NCBI GenBank assembly: GCA_035578905.1
Contig: JAQJVL010002676.1
Coordinates: 22,588-86,587, forward strand
DNA: 64,000 nt
From: Stictocephala bisonia
Lineage: Eukaryota > Arthropoda > Insecta > Hemiptera > Membracidae
Direction: 5' to 3'
Part shown: piece after piece, positions 36,536-49,252 of the stretch
Layout of the letters: every line of letters starts with the position of its first letter
How positions within the stretch are numbered: position 1 is the stretch's first letter
Made by a program: the position numbers and the translations under genes
The notes under the pieces: generated by a model
The model's database searches: none
What the model was told of the DNA's origin: nothing
The model's input: only the letters and a program-made list of their open reading frames with translations

Positions 36536-36544
36536 TTAACCGGG

Positions 36545-36875
36545 CTTAACTTTTTTGGCACAGTGCTATAATGCAGCTACTTGAGAACAAAATATTGTGA
36601 AAATTGTAGAAAATATATTCTATGATCAGTACTCTGACATGGCGTCCACTCAATGGTTGCCATAGGGTGGCACTACTAAAGAAGTTTGGAGTGTCCATGT
36701 TGGGTGGTAGTCAGATTCCGAACGTTGTGTAAGGAAGAAAACTAAGTATCAGGCTTTTCAATTAGCTGAAAATTACACCAATACTATGTGGTTTGAATTC
36801 CACGTAAATATGTAGGTCCCTTAGTTCGACCTGGATATTGGGATATTAATAAATGGTCCTTTCTAAGCATAAAGT
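36545..36875 (+). repeat. SINE-like family A, near full copy
   Basis: Begins 'ggcacagtgctataatgcag', then 'cgtccactcaatggttgcc', 'aagtttggagtgtccatg' and 'gtggtttgaattcc' (B-box-like), and ends 'attaataaatggtcctttc'. The same order appears at 45559-45900 and, inverted, at 61130-61375. It is non-coding. The B-box-like word suggests a pol III ancestry, but no clear A box was found. Confidence 0.65.
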
Positions 36876-37434
36876 TACAAGACCATACACTCATATAAAG
36901 CATTCCTTCACATTCACCAATGTATCGCTGTTTTAATAATACGAGTATATGATAAATAGTAAACTACTCAATAATGAATGATGTGTACTCAATAAAAATA
37001 AATAGGATCAATTTTAAATAACAAATTATTACATTAATCAAATTAACATTAGAGATTGTTAAAGTATTAAAGAATATTATATCGTTCACGCTGAGAGACG
37101 AGAATGTCTTATTTCCTTGCAAACGGTTGGTAAAAACACCTTCATACATTTGCATGTAGATTGGATGGACCAAAGTTGTGTTTGGTAAAACATTTGCTTT
37201 CATGTAATACAACACGAACTTCCAATACATATCTTCTTTTAATATTACTGAAAAATATCTGTTAAGTACAAGTTTTACTTTATTTTCAGATTTCTTTCTG
37301 TTGTTAACTTTCCAAACCTGAACATTTATTATTTATAATAAATTTATTGAAAACGAATTTTAATAGTTTTCAAAAAATACATTATAGAGGACTTTTGATC
37401 AATAGGACAGTACATACTTGTAAGTAAATATATA

Positions 37435-37505
37435 TACGCAGTCCGAAGCCTTAGCCACTGAGCCACCACGCCATCACCACCAGCATCTCTGCCTTCGTCC
37501 GTGCT
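37435..37505 (-). repeat. SINE family B head fragment
   Basis: The minus strand reads 'gtggtggctcagtggctaag' followed by 'gcttcggact', matching the A-box head of the SINE at 63742. Only about 70 bp is recognisable. Confidence 0.5.
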
Positions 37506-37690
37506 CTGGGACTTGGGGTTTGCGGATAGTGCAGAGTACTCGTGTAGTATTACTCGTATGCACTTATGTGCACTTATAAATATAACATTGTTATTGTTCT
37601 TCACCTTCCATGTTTACATTGTTGAAAAATAACCTCTTGTGTCTAGCTGCACCGTTCTGAGCTCTCTCTTTCATATGGTAAATGGTATAA

Positions 37691-37811
37691 TAACCTAACT
37701 TAACTTAACCTAACCCAACCCAACCCAACCCAACCCAACCTAACCTAATCCAACCCAACCTAACATAACCTAACCCAACCTAACCTAACCCAACCTAACC
37801 TAACCTAACTT
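37691..37811 (+). repeat. Degenerate interstitial telomere-like array (TAACC/CAACC)
   Basis: About 24 pentamers of the insect telomere motif CCTAA are mixed with CCCAA variants and a few point changes. It has no special flanks. Degeneracy suggests an old interstitial array. Confidence 0.85.
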
Positions 37812-38924
37812 TTAAAGAAAAAAACGTGATACCAGCCAGTCAGTAGCATTTAGATTTTACATTTACTTCTATAACTTACTAAACGAGTATATAATTATTC
37901 AAGACATTGTAGTAAGATTTATTCTTTATAGAAATGAAATACACGGAAATACTGATGATATGACACTGTAGAAGAAGTAGTCTGAAAATAAATGAAACAA
38001 CGCTGTATAATAGTGCAGTGCTGCAGTGGAATAAACGTCCAGGTCGGGTGAATGAAATGTAACTAAACATTTGTTGAATGGGAAATGTAATATGCATGAC
38101 CCAACCGTGTTGCCTCTTAATGCAAGGCTTATATTCAGAGAAGTGCGTCATTGAAACAGTTTCTGTAACATGTCTCAATCTCCATATAAATGTGTCGCCT
38201 ACATTGCCATGTTACAGGCAAATGTAAAAACTGTTTTTTCTTGATGCAGTATTGTTAATAGAAATAGTTTATATTTCATATTTTTTATGTTTAGCTCGTG
38301 AAGAAAAGGTCATAAAAAATACTATAATTAAAGCGTAATAATCATTAATACGATATTACTGTAGTTAGGAAGAGTCATAATGTTGAAAACATAAAAGTAA
38401 TTTATTAATCAGGTAACCTTTTTTCTGCTATGGTGTAGGACCTTTCAACATACGTATATCAGTGGGGTAAAATGTCCAATAGAAATACTAGTTTACATTA
38501 CCCTAAGGTTTCAGATCTATAAACATTGGCATAGTTATTACAATTTATTTCAAACAGGTGATAAACACCACAAAACCTTGGCCAATTTGGTTTAAGTTGT
38601 TAAGTGTTTAACTTCCATCTTTTATGTGGATGCATATAAATATTTTTCCTTCCCTCATTACATATTTTCGATAAGTTAGTTTTTTTGTACTAAATGTTAT
38701 AATCTAGAATGTTTATCACACAAAATATTTCATGTGATCGTTATTTTTGAAGTCTGCATTGGAAGAGCATTATGCATAATATAAAAAAACTATCAGAAAT
38801 AATTGAAATAATTCAGTTTTAAGACGCCGGTCGTAATATGAGAGTGATGATTGTATATGAATAGGTGTAGTCATTGTAACTAACCAAGTCGACTGTTCCT
38901 TAGAAAAACTCGTGTAACGATAGC

Positions 38925-39090
38925 CAAAAAGCCAGTGTAACTAAGACACATGCAGTTTTACGTGGAATACAAACCAGTAGTATAATTTTCAGCTTATTGA
39001 CAAGCCTGACAATCAGTTTCCATTCATTCACAACACACCCCTCCTGACTACCACCCAACTTGGACACCCAAGACTTCTCTATTTGTGTTC
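38925..39090 (-). repeat. SINE-like family A, partial
   Basis: The complement contains 'acgtggaatac...aaaccagta', 'aagcctgacaatcag', 'ccacccaacttggaca' and 'agacttctct', which are the central and distal words of family A in reverse order. Truncated. Confidence 0.5.
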
Positions 39091-41080
39091 AAGCTGATAA
39101 AAAACATTGAGTCGACATAGGGGCAGTAATAAAAAGGTATAACATATCACCTAAAATCTCCACAACACTTCTGAAAATAACAGGTTTTTATGAAGTTTTA
39201 TAAATACCTCATGACTGCGATTGTTATTATTAATTAAAACAGTTTCCATAATAATAATAATTACTAATTATAATACCATTACATTTAAATTTAGATATTT
39301 TAGTTAGATTTAGTACGTAACTTATTGAAAAGAAAATATCATAAAATACTTTGTGATAAAAAGCCAAGAACAAATTTCAGATGAATTTAATCCATTCGTT
39401 GAGTATGATACGGCTTTCTATAATATCATGCATATAAATATGATCATATTACAAATCCAGACTAAAACTATAATTTTCCTTGTTTCACTACAGCAACAAT
39501 ATATCTTGGTTTAGGGTAGTAATAGTTAGAAAGTTTTATATCCACATAAAACCCAGCTACAATATAGTAAACAGGATCTTTGTACTTCCTTACTCCGCCA
39601 AAGTGAATATCCTCACGCCAAAGTCAGATCTCATTTTGTGCTCCTGGGAATATCTAGACTTGCTTGTTCTTCCAACTTCAATTATATTGTGACCTCAGAC
39701 ATGTTTTAAAACTATTATTTTTTAACTCTCTGCAATTTTATCCTCTAAACGTAACAAAAATTTATGAAAATCAATATTTATTTAGAATTTAATTACAGTA
39801 AGTTTATTGAAATATATATAGAGTTGTACCATAGGGATATATCTAGGAATGATATCTAGTGTGATCGTATTTATTCAGTACAATATAAATCTTAATATTT
39901 TGTAAAATACTGTTAATAAATTTCATTTATATTAATAGAAAGAAAACTTATTAATATAGTAGTGTAAGCTGGACTAAAAAGTTAAAAGAAGAGACAATAA
40001 AAGATCTCACACTAATCATTGTTTTGCAATAACAATGAAATGAAAATAAAGTTATTGTTTAGAAATTTTGCTTTTATAGAAATACTAAGTCCATGATAAT
40101 ATCTTTACATAAAGTTAATGGGAAAGATAAACATTTTAATCAGTATAACTCATTTTATATACACAGGGTGTCCCGAAAACTTAAAAAAAGCTTTGCCACA
40201 TTGTTCAGTAAGGCGTTACTAACAAATACAATATAACTATTGTCCAACTTCAACTGTGTATAAGTATTTGATTTAAAAAATATATAAATATTTAAAAAAT
40301 AGTTTAAGATGTAATACTGAAACTCGTTAAGAATGTTATCTAAATGGAGTATCTTTTAATGAACGTTTTGATTTTCCTCTGAAATTCATTTTGAAAAGGC
40401 TTAAGTTAAACATTTATTTGCTAAGTATCTAGAAAAGCAAGGATATATTTTAATTGTCACGATTTAAAATTGAAGTTGTCAAAAAAAAAAAAAAAAATGC
40501 AGTAAAATGTCTCCTAATTAAACAAATAACTTTACCTAATATACTATTTTAGCTTAAACCTTTTTTAAATATTTAAATTTCTGTCAAAATCACTCACACA
40601 AACACATCCACAGAAGACCAATCGAGATAAGACACCTGTTACATTGTAAAACAAGTTAGTATGGCCTGCTGAACAGTACAATGTGTTAAAGTTTGTGTAA
40701 ATGGTTGTGGGGCATTCTGTAGATACATCATGCCTAAATAGTATCATAGCATTAAATAAGGTAAATATATTGACTTTAATTTATTAAAAAAAAGAAAAAT
40801 AATAAATAAGGTCAAAGAGTATAACCAAATTTGGCTGAGTGTTCCGTTTGAATAGAGAAAAATAATGCTCTTATGACATTTAATATGGAGAGGCCAAACG
40901 ATAAAATACTTTACTCAGCCCTTTTCCTCATAATAAAATTACAGCTATTAGATATTTTGAATAAAAGGTTTATATATGTATATTAAAAACAAAATAAAAC
41001 TAATTAAGTTCATTCTTAAAAAAACCTTTTAAAATAAATCTTCAATATGCGACCAATTTACGTCCAGGTTAATTGATTTA
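39091..41080. other. AT-rich spacer
   Basis: No supported gene. The word 'cagggtgtcccgaaaac' at 40166 resembles some transposon ends, but no partner was found. Confidence 0.45.
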
Positions 41081-41084
41081 TTTA

Positions 41085-41185
41085 GGTGAGCCGCTTTTAC
41101 CGTCGACACTTGAGACTAAGTGAAACACCGTTAATCTCCCTCACTTAAGTGCTTGTTTGGCAAACTGCATTGCTGGGAGGAAATT
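41085..41185. repeat. Dispersed repeat shared with 9485-9665
   Basis: Matches the right part of the repeat at 9485-9665 in the order 'accgtcgacacttgaga', 'acttaagtgc', 'gtttggcaaactgc'. Non-coding, unknown class. Confidence 0.4.
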
Positions 41186-41819
41186 TACATACCAGACACT
41201 ATAAGAAGTGTTAGGTTTGAAAAAAGCTTTAATTTTATATTTTAGATAACGAATTCTAATAAATCTTCAACAAATTAGTGTAGTCAATAATTTGTCAATA
41301 CAATGAACATGTAATCTAACCATTGAATAATACGTAAAAAGTACAACTAATCAAAAGCCAGAGACGATACCATATATAATCACCATAAAACAACAATCAT
41401 AATAAACATCTGGACAATCTAAACAATAAATCTACACATCAACATAATATGAGTTAAAAGAGCAGACATTTAACCGACCTCGAAGGAAATATTTAGAGAT
41501 TTGCCAGTAAAAAAAAGAATAAAAGGGTTTTGTGTCAGTTAATAATTATACCAAATCTTGCTGGTAGGACTCGGATACCCCGAATTAAAGAGTTAACAGT
41601 ATTAGGAAAACCTTTGGGTTCTTTGGAACCCTGTTATAAACAAAGGATTTGGGTAAAAAATATAAATAAATTAAACAAATAAAAATGAAATCTAAAGTCA
41701 TTCTCTGAACGGATCCCCATCCCTCCCAAACAGTCCCTACGTTCCATAAAAAATGAAAAAGTCCAAGCACTACCACAGGACACAGACATAGACATACACT
41801 GATCGGAAGTTAGAGACAA

Positions 41820-42000
41820 TAAAAGGGCGGAGGTCACCTGCACGTTGAGAACTTCATCCTGAAGAAAATAGTAACATAGCCTGGAGAAGCCGCAGTGACA
41901 AAGGTGGTGTAGTTGGCTGCTTACTTTTGGCCGCTAAGAAGGCCAAGTGATCCACCTGGAGCTAAGAAACAACGATGTGCTCAAATGTTTAAGTACAACC

Positions 42001-42035
<35 letters not shown>
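41820..42035 (+). repeat. Retroposed-looking unit ending in A34
   Basis: A less AT-rich segment ending 'gtttaagtacaaccc' is followed by an uninterrupted run of 34 A (42002-42035), the form of a retroposed RNA copy. The 64-codon frame at 41913-42107 reads into the poly(A) as Lys repeats and is not credible. The source family was not identified. Confidence 0.5.
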
Positions 42036-42038
<3 letters not shown>

Positions 42039-43195
42039 AAAATTAAAAGTTCAATTGAGAGAGGATATTACAAAATTAAACCTAAAAATATTAAAAGAAA
42101 CTGCTAGAAAAAAATAAGTCCACTAGTGGGTAACTATTTAAATTTTCACAAATATACATTACATACCAAGAAAAGAATATAGAGTGTATTTCATCCTTCA
42201 CTTGTCTGTCTGCATTAATCTTCTTTCTGCAACCTTCTACACTTTGTCCTCCCATCATTCTCTGACCTCCTTCATCTTTCTCCAAGGTTATCCTCGGCAA
42301 TCTATTATTTCCCATCTTCTTCACATGCCATCAACTGTATCCTTCTTCATTCCATTGTATCTAGTAGTGGTGTCACTTTGAACGATTCTCGGATTATTTA
42401 ATTCTTTATCTCTTCTTCTAATCTTCTCTTTTCCTCACCAGAATCGCATTTCCCTTGCCTGTAATCTACTAAAATCATTTTATGTCCGCTCCATAAAATA
42501 AGTTTGTTTGATAATGCATCTTTTATGAGTACACCTTTATCTTAAGTTCCTTTCCAATGTATTCCAATTTTATAATATTTTTCTTTCCCAGATTAATAAA
42601 ACTGTCCAGTCTTCCATATTATATTTTTTTCTCTTCTCTTAATGTGCTCTTTTTTGTTGTTTTATTCCTTATTTTGACTAATTATTATTGTATTTAATTG
42701 AAAAGGGGTATTTAAAAATATTTAGAAACTAAAATTTATTTTCTTACAAAAAGGTTATATCCCATATTGTTAAAAATATGGTGTACTGTGGTTACACTGG
42801 ACAACAGTGTATAAAATCCTACATAAGTGTTTATACATGTTAAAGTTAGTGTAAAGATGTTGTGTGAGGCGCTAGAAACTTGAACCATATGTTAGTGAAA
42901 CCAGGCTGAACTGTTCAAAGTTTCTATATTACAACATCATTATGTCAACATAGTTTTGTCCCTTGTGCTTTAAAGCTACTAATTATAAAGTATCCTCACT
43001 TTTTTTAATGTTTTCGTTTCATTGTTGAGCGTGAAACATATGTGAACCAATACAATCGAAAAAATATTTTATAATCAAGTATATAATTAAAAAAGAATGT
43101 CTAAATGCATATGAACAGTTCTCAATACACGTAATGTGTTTATCAAATTGTGATATAATTGAATAAAAATGTAAAACAATTTCCTTCACAGCAGC
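42036..43195. other. Spacer with pyrimidine-rich block
   Basis: Positions 42180-42500 are rich in CTTCT/TCTT words like the decayed retrotransposon tail at 3330-3660 and may be another such remnant. No reading frame could be followed, so no gene is called. Confidence 0.35.
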
Positions 43196-43199
43196 TCTT

Positions 43200-43260
43200 C
43201 AGTCGGCACTAGTGGCGCAACGCTGGGACCAAGTGGCTCCTTTCTTAGCTAAGATGAACT
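43200..43260 (+). repeat. SINE-like family A, 5' fragment
   Basis: 'gtcggcactagtggcgcaac' followed by 'gctgggaccaagtggctcc' matches the first about 55 bp of the copy at 45572 ('gtcggcacaggtggcatag'). Confidence 0.5.
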
Positions 43261-43328
43261 CAGTATTATAACTTACATCTTTTTTCAAACAATAACCTTT
43301 ATTCATTCACATTTATGAATTGTTCACA

Positions 43329-43449
43329 AACCTAACCTAACCTAACCTAACCTAACCTAACCTAACCTAACCTAACCTAACCTAACCTAACTTAACCTAA
43401 CCTAACCTAACCTAACCTAACCCAACCTAACCTAACCTAACCTAACCTA
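43329..43449 (+). repeat. Interstitial telomere array (CCTAA)n
   Basis: About 24 nearly perfect CCTAA units, with only one CTTAA-type and one CCCAA variant. It is the canonical arthropod/insect telomere repeat (TTAGG on the other strand), here far from any visible chromosome end. Confidence 0.95.
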
Positions 43450-45555
43450 TACTTAAGTAATCGTTCGTATTTGCTTTAAAAAACGCTCAAGCTGTGTGGA
43501 TATTAATATTACAGTTTGTTAGAAATATACTGTGGTATTTAAAGAAAACTTTAATTAATCGTTTAAAGTTTATAGATCATATGAAAGAAATAACAAAAAA
43601 ACGACATTAAAACCGATTAATGCACACTTTTTAATATAAATTCCATAAAGCATTGGGTATTTTCGAAAATATTTTACATAAATAAATATTATTTGGTCAT
43701 TGTAGTATTCGGTCACTCATTTCAATTTAAACTGCAATTTAACTCCCTAAACAGCAATATTGAATTAAATAACTTATGATCATCAACGTTTATGACATAA
43801 ATCCTTATTCACAGAACAAAAATTAACATTTTTAATGTTGTAAACTATTATTTTTAAAACTTTGCAGTAGTAAAAGAGCTTTATTGTGTTCAACATTTAT
43901 AAACCAATAAAAACAGCAAATGTTCGGATGTAAATTTTATTGCAGCTATAAAACCGATGCCGGCCTTATTGTCGCTTACATTTACATGAACTGTATGTAC
44001 GTAGAGCGTTGGATAACATCCGTTAGGCTGTTTAACGATACGGAACTAGTATTTGTTAACCTTTCTTCAGTATAGTAAAGGAGCTATAACTAATATGTAC
44101 AAAGATATTCTAGTTTAACTGATAATACATTTAATTTACCGTAAATTTTTAAAGACAAGGCAAATAAAAGTAACCAGTATAATATTCCTTTTGGTCTTCT
44201 TAGAAATTTATTCTAATAAGCAATTTGTTAATATTTATGATTTATGACGAGTACGATGCATGTGTATTTACACTTACATTGGTATTGAAATATGTATAAT
44301 ATACAGTATGTCTGTTAAATACAAATTACAATAGTGTATTGTGCTTTGGTTTATTGTTGACATTCCTTCTCACAGAGTAATGAGCATAAAGACAATTTGT
44401 TGTATGAGTTATGGGCTTTAAACCAGTTCGAGCAACAAATGCGTGACTATAAATGTTATTGCACCTATAAAAAAGACACTAAACATTGTAATTTAAATTT
44501 ACATAAATGAAATGTTTAGGTTTGGTATAAATTTAGTTATTAAAGCTCTGTAATTGATCGTTAGCGAAGTTAGTAAAAGCCCAGCTTCATAAGCTAAATG
44601 TTCTCAGTTCGATTCCAATCAGAGTTATAACAAATTTTAAAAGTGATCAGCTGATAACCAGCGGATATTCATTGTCATTGAGCTATAATTAATGGCAATT
44701 TCTAACGAATAACCGGCCTTAGTTTGTAACAACGACTACATTAACTCATCTACACTCATCCTACTCATTCGAAATCCATATTCGCTCATATCTTGACGAT
44801 CGGAATCTTAAGAATAAATAAATGATTGTCCAGGTGCATTTAATGTAAAAATTAATGGTAGCTGTCAACATTTGTCACATTTGAGATTTATTTTATGTTT
44901 ATTATTTACTTCATATATACTTTAAATATCATCAATACTAACTCTAAATTAAAAATCATAACGATTAGACTTTACGGTAATGTCCAAGCTAGATTCGTTT
45001 GTAATGAATATAAGGAGGTTAAATGAAAGAACTTAATGTTTATTTGCTGACTATTATTGGTACATATAGGTCATATGTAGAGTCTTATCTTCATATATGT
45101 TATCCAAAAATGGTGTAGTCACTCATCACGAAATCTCCGAATTTTTTTAGGTGCTTTAAACCTCTCCGAAGAACATTTTCAAATCCACAATTTACAGTTT
45201 CTTCAGACTTATTGATTAAGCTATTTTGGTACTTTGTATCAAAAATCTAAAAGTAATGGATCGCTAGTAAAGTGTATGAAGGGGAAATTCTTCATTTGGG
45301 TAGTACTACTGAATCAACCCTTGTATGTTTTTAGTATCTATCATAATCATAGAAACGAGTTGGTAACGGTAAAATAATAAAACTTATTCATTAACATTCT
45401 ATCACCATTGGCAAAAACATTTTAGTTATCAATATACTGTATTTTAGGTATGGACTGGTGATAAATAATTATTTATTATTAGTTAATATATTATAATCAT
45501 AACACCTAGTTATCTTATAAATAGCTTGGATAGCACCTAGACCCAGTTGTCACGA
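43450..45555. other. AT-rich spacer
   Basis: No supported gene or RNA. Confidence 0.5.
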
Positions 45556-45558
45556 GAA

Positions 45559-45900
45559 ATACACGGGTCGGCACAGGTGGCATAGTGCTGTAACCCAGCT
45601 ACTTGGGGACAAAGTGCTCAGGATATTGTTGGTGATAGGTTCTATGCTCGGTCCTCTTAATACCATCATGCCGTCCACTCAATGGTTGCCATCGACCTGA
45701 ATACTACTAGAGAAGTCTAGGGTGTCAATTTTGAGTAGTAACAAAGTTCAGATGTTGTGTAGGGAAGAGAACTGAGTGTCAGGCTTGTCAGTTAGCCGAC
45801 AATCAGACCAAAACTACGTGGTTCGGATTCAATGTAAAGCTGTAGGTCCCTTAGTTGCCCTAGCTATTGGGCTATTAATAAATAGCTCTTTCTGAGGAAC
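45559..45900 (+). repeat. SINE-like family A, best copy
   Basis: A unit of about 340 bp runs 'cgggtcggcacaggtggcat' ... 'ccgtccactcaatggttgcc' ... 'gagaagtctagggtgtca' ... 'gttgtgtagggaagagaac' ... 'acgtggttcggattc' (B-box-like) ... 'attaataaatagctc'. At least five other copies or fragments lie in the window (90, 36545, 38925, 43200, 61130). Confidence 0.7.
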
Positions 45901-46835
45901 AGTTCAACTAACTTAGTAACAATTGATCTACACTCATTCGCCCCTCATATTCGCCCATATCTTGATGATCGACGTCGTAATAATGAATAGATTCTAGGAC
46001 ACATGCCACGTAGGCTTAAGATGTCGAAAAACCCTCACTGGCAACCAAGTTTATTGCACTTTATAGTTTAAAATTTTGACTGTAAAACAAACGAAATAAC
46101 TGTGATGGCTTTGATGTTTAATATCATTGTCTTAAACTTAAAAAAATAACCAATAAAAGAGTTAAGAAATATAAAAATAAAAATTACAGTATAAATAGAA
46201 AATATTATTTAACAAAGTCATTAAGAATTCATAAATTTTCTTCCCTTGGCACAGTCAATAAAAATAATATATATAAAATAAGAAATAAACGAGAAAAATG
46301 TAATGAAATACGTCAGAGGTGTTGGAGTACAAACTTTACAAAGTCAACTTGAAACTCAATTTAGAGTCAGTCTCTCACGTATCCCAAATGACTCACTCAT
46401 TAAAACTCAAGTAGGTTCCGAACTTAAAGAGTGTGTGGAAACTAGTGTGTGCTTTTTATACAGTTAAATGGCAATAGAAAAATCCAATATCACCCCATAT
46501 GTTAGTAACTTTTACAGTGTAAAAATAATTGCATTTGTTGAGTTCTTTTATATATGAAAATTGCTTACAGTATAATTATTAAGTTTTTATAACAACCATT
46601 GATGCATTAAACACGCAAACCGCAACATTAAGTATGCGTTAATTTGATCTATAAAATACAATTGCCAACAAAACAGCTAACAACAATTAAGGAGACAGAG
46701 GTTTGACCTACTTTTTCTTTAACCTATTCTTTAAATAAAAATATTTTTAAACAACAGTAGAAAATCCTTTTGTAAAAATCGTATGCATTTTAATTGCTAA
46801 TCATTATTTACATAAACATACTGTATTAATGACTC
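45901..46835. other. AT-rich spacer
   Basis: No supported gene. Confidence 0.5.
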
Positions 46836-46991
46836 GCCCACCCACATATACGCATACACTGGTAATTACCCACCCATCCATTTGATATAGTGATACTGAC
46901 CCAACCACCACTACATACACGTTCATTGGGTAGTGTCATCACAATCATATGTATATGGGTGGGTTATCACCACCGTATGGTGCGAGAGTGG
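46836..46991. repeat. Left part of a GGGTGGG-type minisatellite
   Basis: 'cccacccacatatacgcata', 'acccacccatcca' and 'tgtatatgggtgggttatca' are diverged units like those at 59003-59612. They lie on the other side of the nested MITE and LTR insertion, so the two blocks were probably one locus. Confidence 0.5.
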
Positions 46992-47338
46992 TTAAGGTGG
47001 TGCAATCGGTTTTCGATGAGTTAGTTATTTCCCAATTTTGTAATCAAAATTAGTTAATTTACCTTACCTTGTGACAGGAAAAATATATAAAACATTTTTC
47101 ATCACTGCATTATAACTTGCGGCCTTTTGAAGAGGTGAAATCAGCATTAAGACAAAAACGTTCGAAGTACAAATTCAATTAATTATAACTACATTTTTTA
47201 CACATAACTCAATGGATTAAAATGTTTTTCATTTATAAAAACGTACAAATATTTATAATTTTAAAGGTAAAAATGGGTATTTTCACCCTTAAAATTATAA
47301 ATAATTTTACATTAAAAAAATTAAAAACATTTTAATCC

Positions 47339-48067
47339 TGTCATGCGGCGAGTGGGTAGACACCGCGGTCAGGTATTTACTCAGTGAATACTAGTATTTA
47401 CTTTGATTAATGACATTTATTAAGACAGGCTAATACCAAGCACACAGGATTATAAAAGATTAGAACAATATGTTACTCCGATACGAGGCTAAAACAGTTA
47501 ATTAACTACCTACAGCATCAAGGAATGCTCAACACATTTATTATTCATTACTAGCTCCACTATGAGCGTTCATAGTAGTTATGTTAGAAAAATAGAGTTG
47601 GTAAAATTTAGACTGGAAAGCTATGAAATTATGTTGAAGTTAATACATCATCAATACTAATATGGCTTGATCCAACCTGGCAGAGTCTACTTACATGAGA
47701 GCTCTCAGTGGCTACCGTGCTCAGCGCAACATGACAACTGACTCGATATTCGGGCTCCTCAGAGCATCGGATAAAATCCCCTCTTTTGTCACCAAGATGA
47801 CATTAATACCTTATTTGGTCATTCTCCAGAACAAAGGATTCTTATTGGTCGTGGCTTTTGAGACCAGTAAACCAGCACACAGGATGTGCGCACTTCCTCC
47901 GGACGGTCTAATTCTGTATTTGTGGAATATTACAACTTTTCCTTGATTCTTTTATTTCTTAAAATGTGAATAAAAATTAACACCAAAGTATCGTATATTT
48001 TAATTATCAATATTGTTTCTGAATTCATTAGTATATTATGCTGTTCAGGTAGTGCCAGAACACTACA
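47339..48067 (-). repeat. 3' LTR (729 bp)
   Basis: Starts TGTAGTGTTCTGGCACTA and ends CCGCATGACA on the minus strand. It matches the 5' LTR over its full length apart from one base and a 6-bp deletion near the start. An 83-codon plus-strand frame (47695-47946) occurs in both LTRs and has no recognisable content. Confidence 0.95.
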
Positions 48068-48080
48068 TTCGCCCCTTCAA
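48068..48080 (-). promoter_or_regulatory. Polypurine tract (plus-strand primer)
   Basis: On the minus strand TTGAAGGGGCGAA lies directly before the 3' LTR start TGTAG. A purine run abutting the LTR is the expected plus-strand DNA primer site. Confidence 0.75.
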
Positions 48081-48835
48081 AAACAAAAAAAAAACTTTTC
48101 TTTAAAAAGTTTTTTTTTTCAATATTTCCCACTACTCACTGTAAACTACTACAATATTGTACAAGGGAAATGTGGTATCGCACGCGATAAGCCAGGGTTA
48201 TTGGACTGTCGCTACAATCTCTTACCACCCAGATTAGATAGTTTGAGCATTCCTTTAAATACCTGATCGGTATTTATACGTACATAAACAAAATTTGCAC
48301 ATGAATTAAATCTAGAATTACACTCTATCACTATCCCAGGTAAACCTACGACATCAACTAATAGCTATTATTACTTTCAACAACCATTATTACATATAAT
48401 ATTCAAATTTTCAACCTGAGAGTGAGCATCAATATAAATTGATGCAAATGATTACAAATAACTATATCTATGCACTTACAAAATTATTGCAACATTACTA
48501 TTAAAATTCCCCCCTTAACTACCGATCATATTCATTGATACTTTCCAAGGATTTTCCGAAACTATACTATCTTTTGGAATTGTCTTATTCTTTACATTTT
48601 CCTTTCTCTATAACTTTAAGGCTATTTGTACTGTAATTGTACACAAAGGATGTTACGTCTGAATTATAAGTGGTGGTCTACCACTTGTGGGTTGTTTATC
48701 TAAACGATAGTTAAGTTCCCGGATGTCTACAATCGCCTCAGAAACGAAAGTTGGTCAGTTTTACACTTACCCTCCAACTGTTAACATACTTGACCACGTC
48801 TCTCATATTTCGTTCCCCATACCCTATTACCCACA

Positions 48836-49252
48836 ATGCTATTTGAGTTTAGTTTTGATACATTTACTTTCCTATATTCAAATTCATCCTCACGCGAGTG
48901 GATTCACGTGGTAGTGTCGGTTGACTCAGAATCTCTCGCCATAGGTCGGCATTGCTGTCCCCTTAATTCACGGGGTCGCTACTCCGCAGGTGCCCATCTT
49001 CCTCTATCTACCGCGCGGCTACCAGACCGAAGTCCCCCACGTGCGCCCACCTCGTCTACAACGCAAGGAAGTATTTCCGGGGAGGCGGCCTACATAACCA
49101 TTGACCATCAACCAGCGGCGGAACGGGCTCCACTGCACGTGCCTAGACCTCCTACTCCACCCACGGCTGACAACAGGATACGCCAGAGGCGGACCTCTAT
49201 GTTTCCACTAAGTACCTACAAATTTTTGAATTTTGAAACTGATATTGCATAA
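48836..49252 (+). other. Antisense GC-rich open frame, 138 codons, doubtful
   Basis: It lies opposite to the element's genes, downstream of pol. The middle is Pro/Arg/Ser-rich (for example RLPDRSPPRAPTSSTT and HVPRPPTPPTADN), with no known domain. The complementary minus strand has stops in all frames here. A second plus frame (48723-48914) overlaps its start in another frame. The GC-rich composition partly explains openness, so protein coding is only possible. Confidence 0.2.

Noticed and set aside
40160..40200. 'cagggtgtcccgaaaac' as a transposon end
   Set aside because: No inverted partner or target duplication found nearby.
47695..47946. 83-codon plus-strand ORF, repeated at 58383-58634
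   Set aside because: It is present twice only because it lies in the two LTRs; antisense to the element and without motif.
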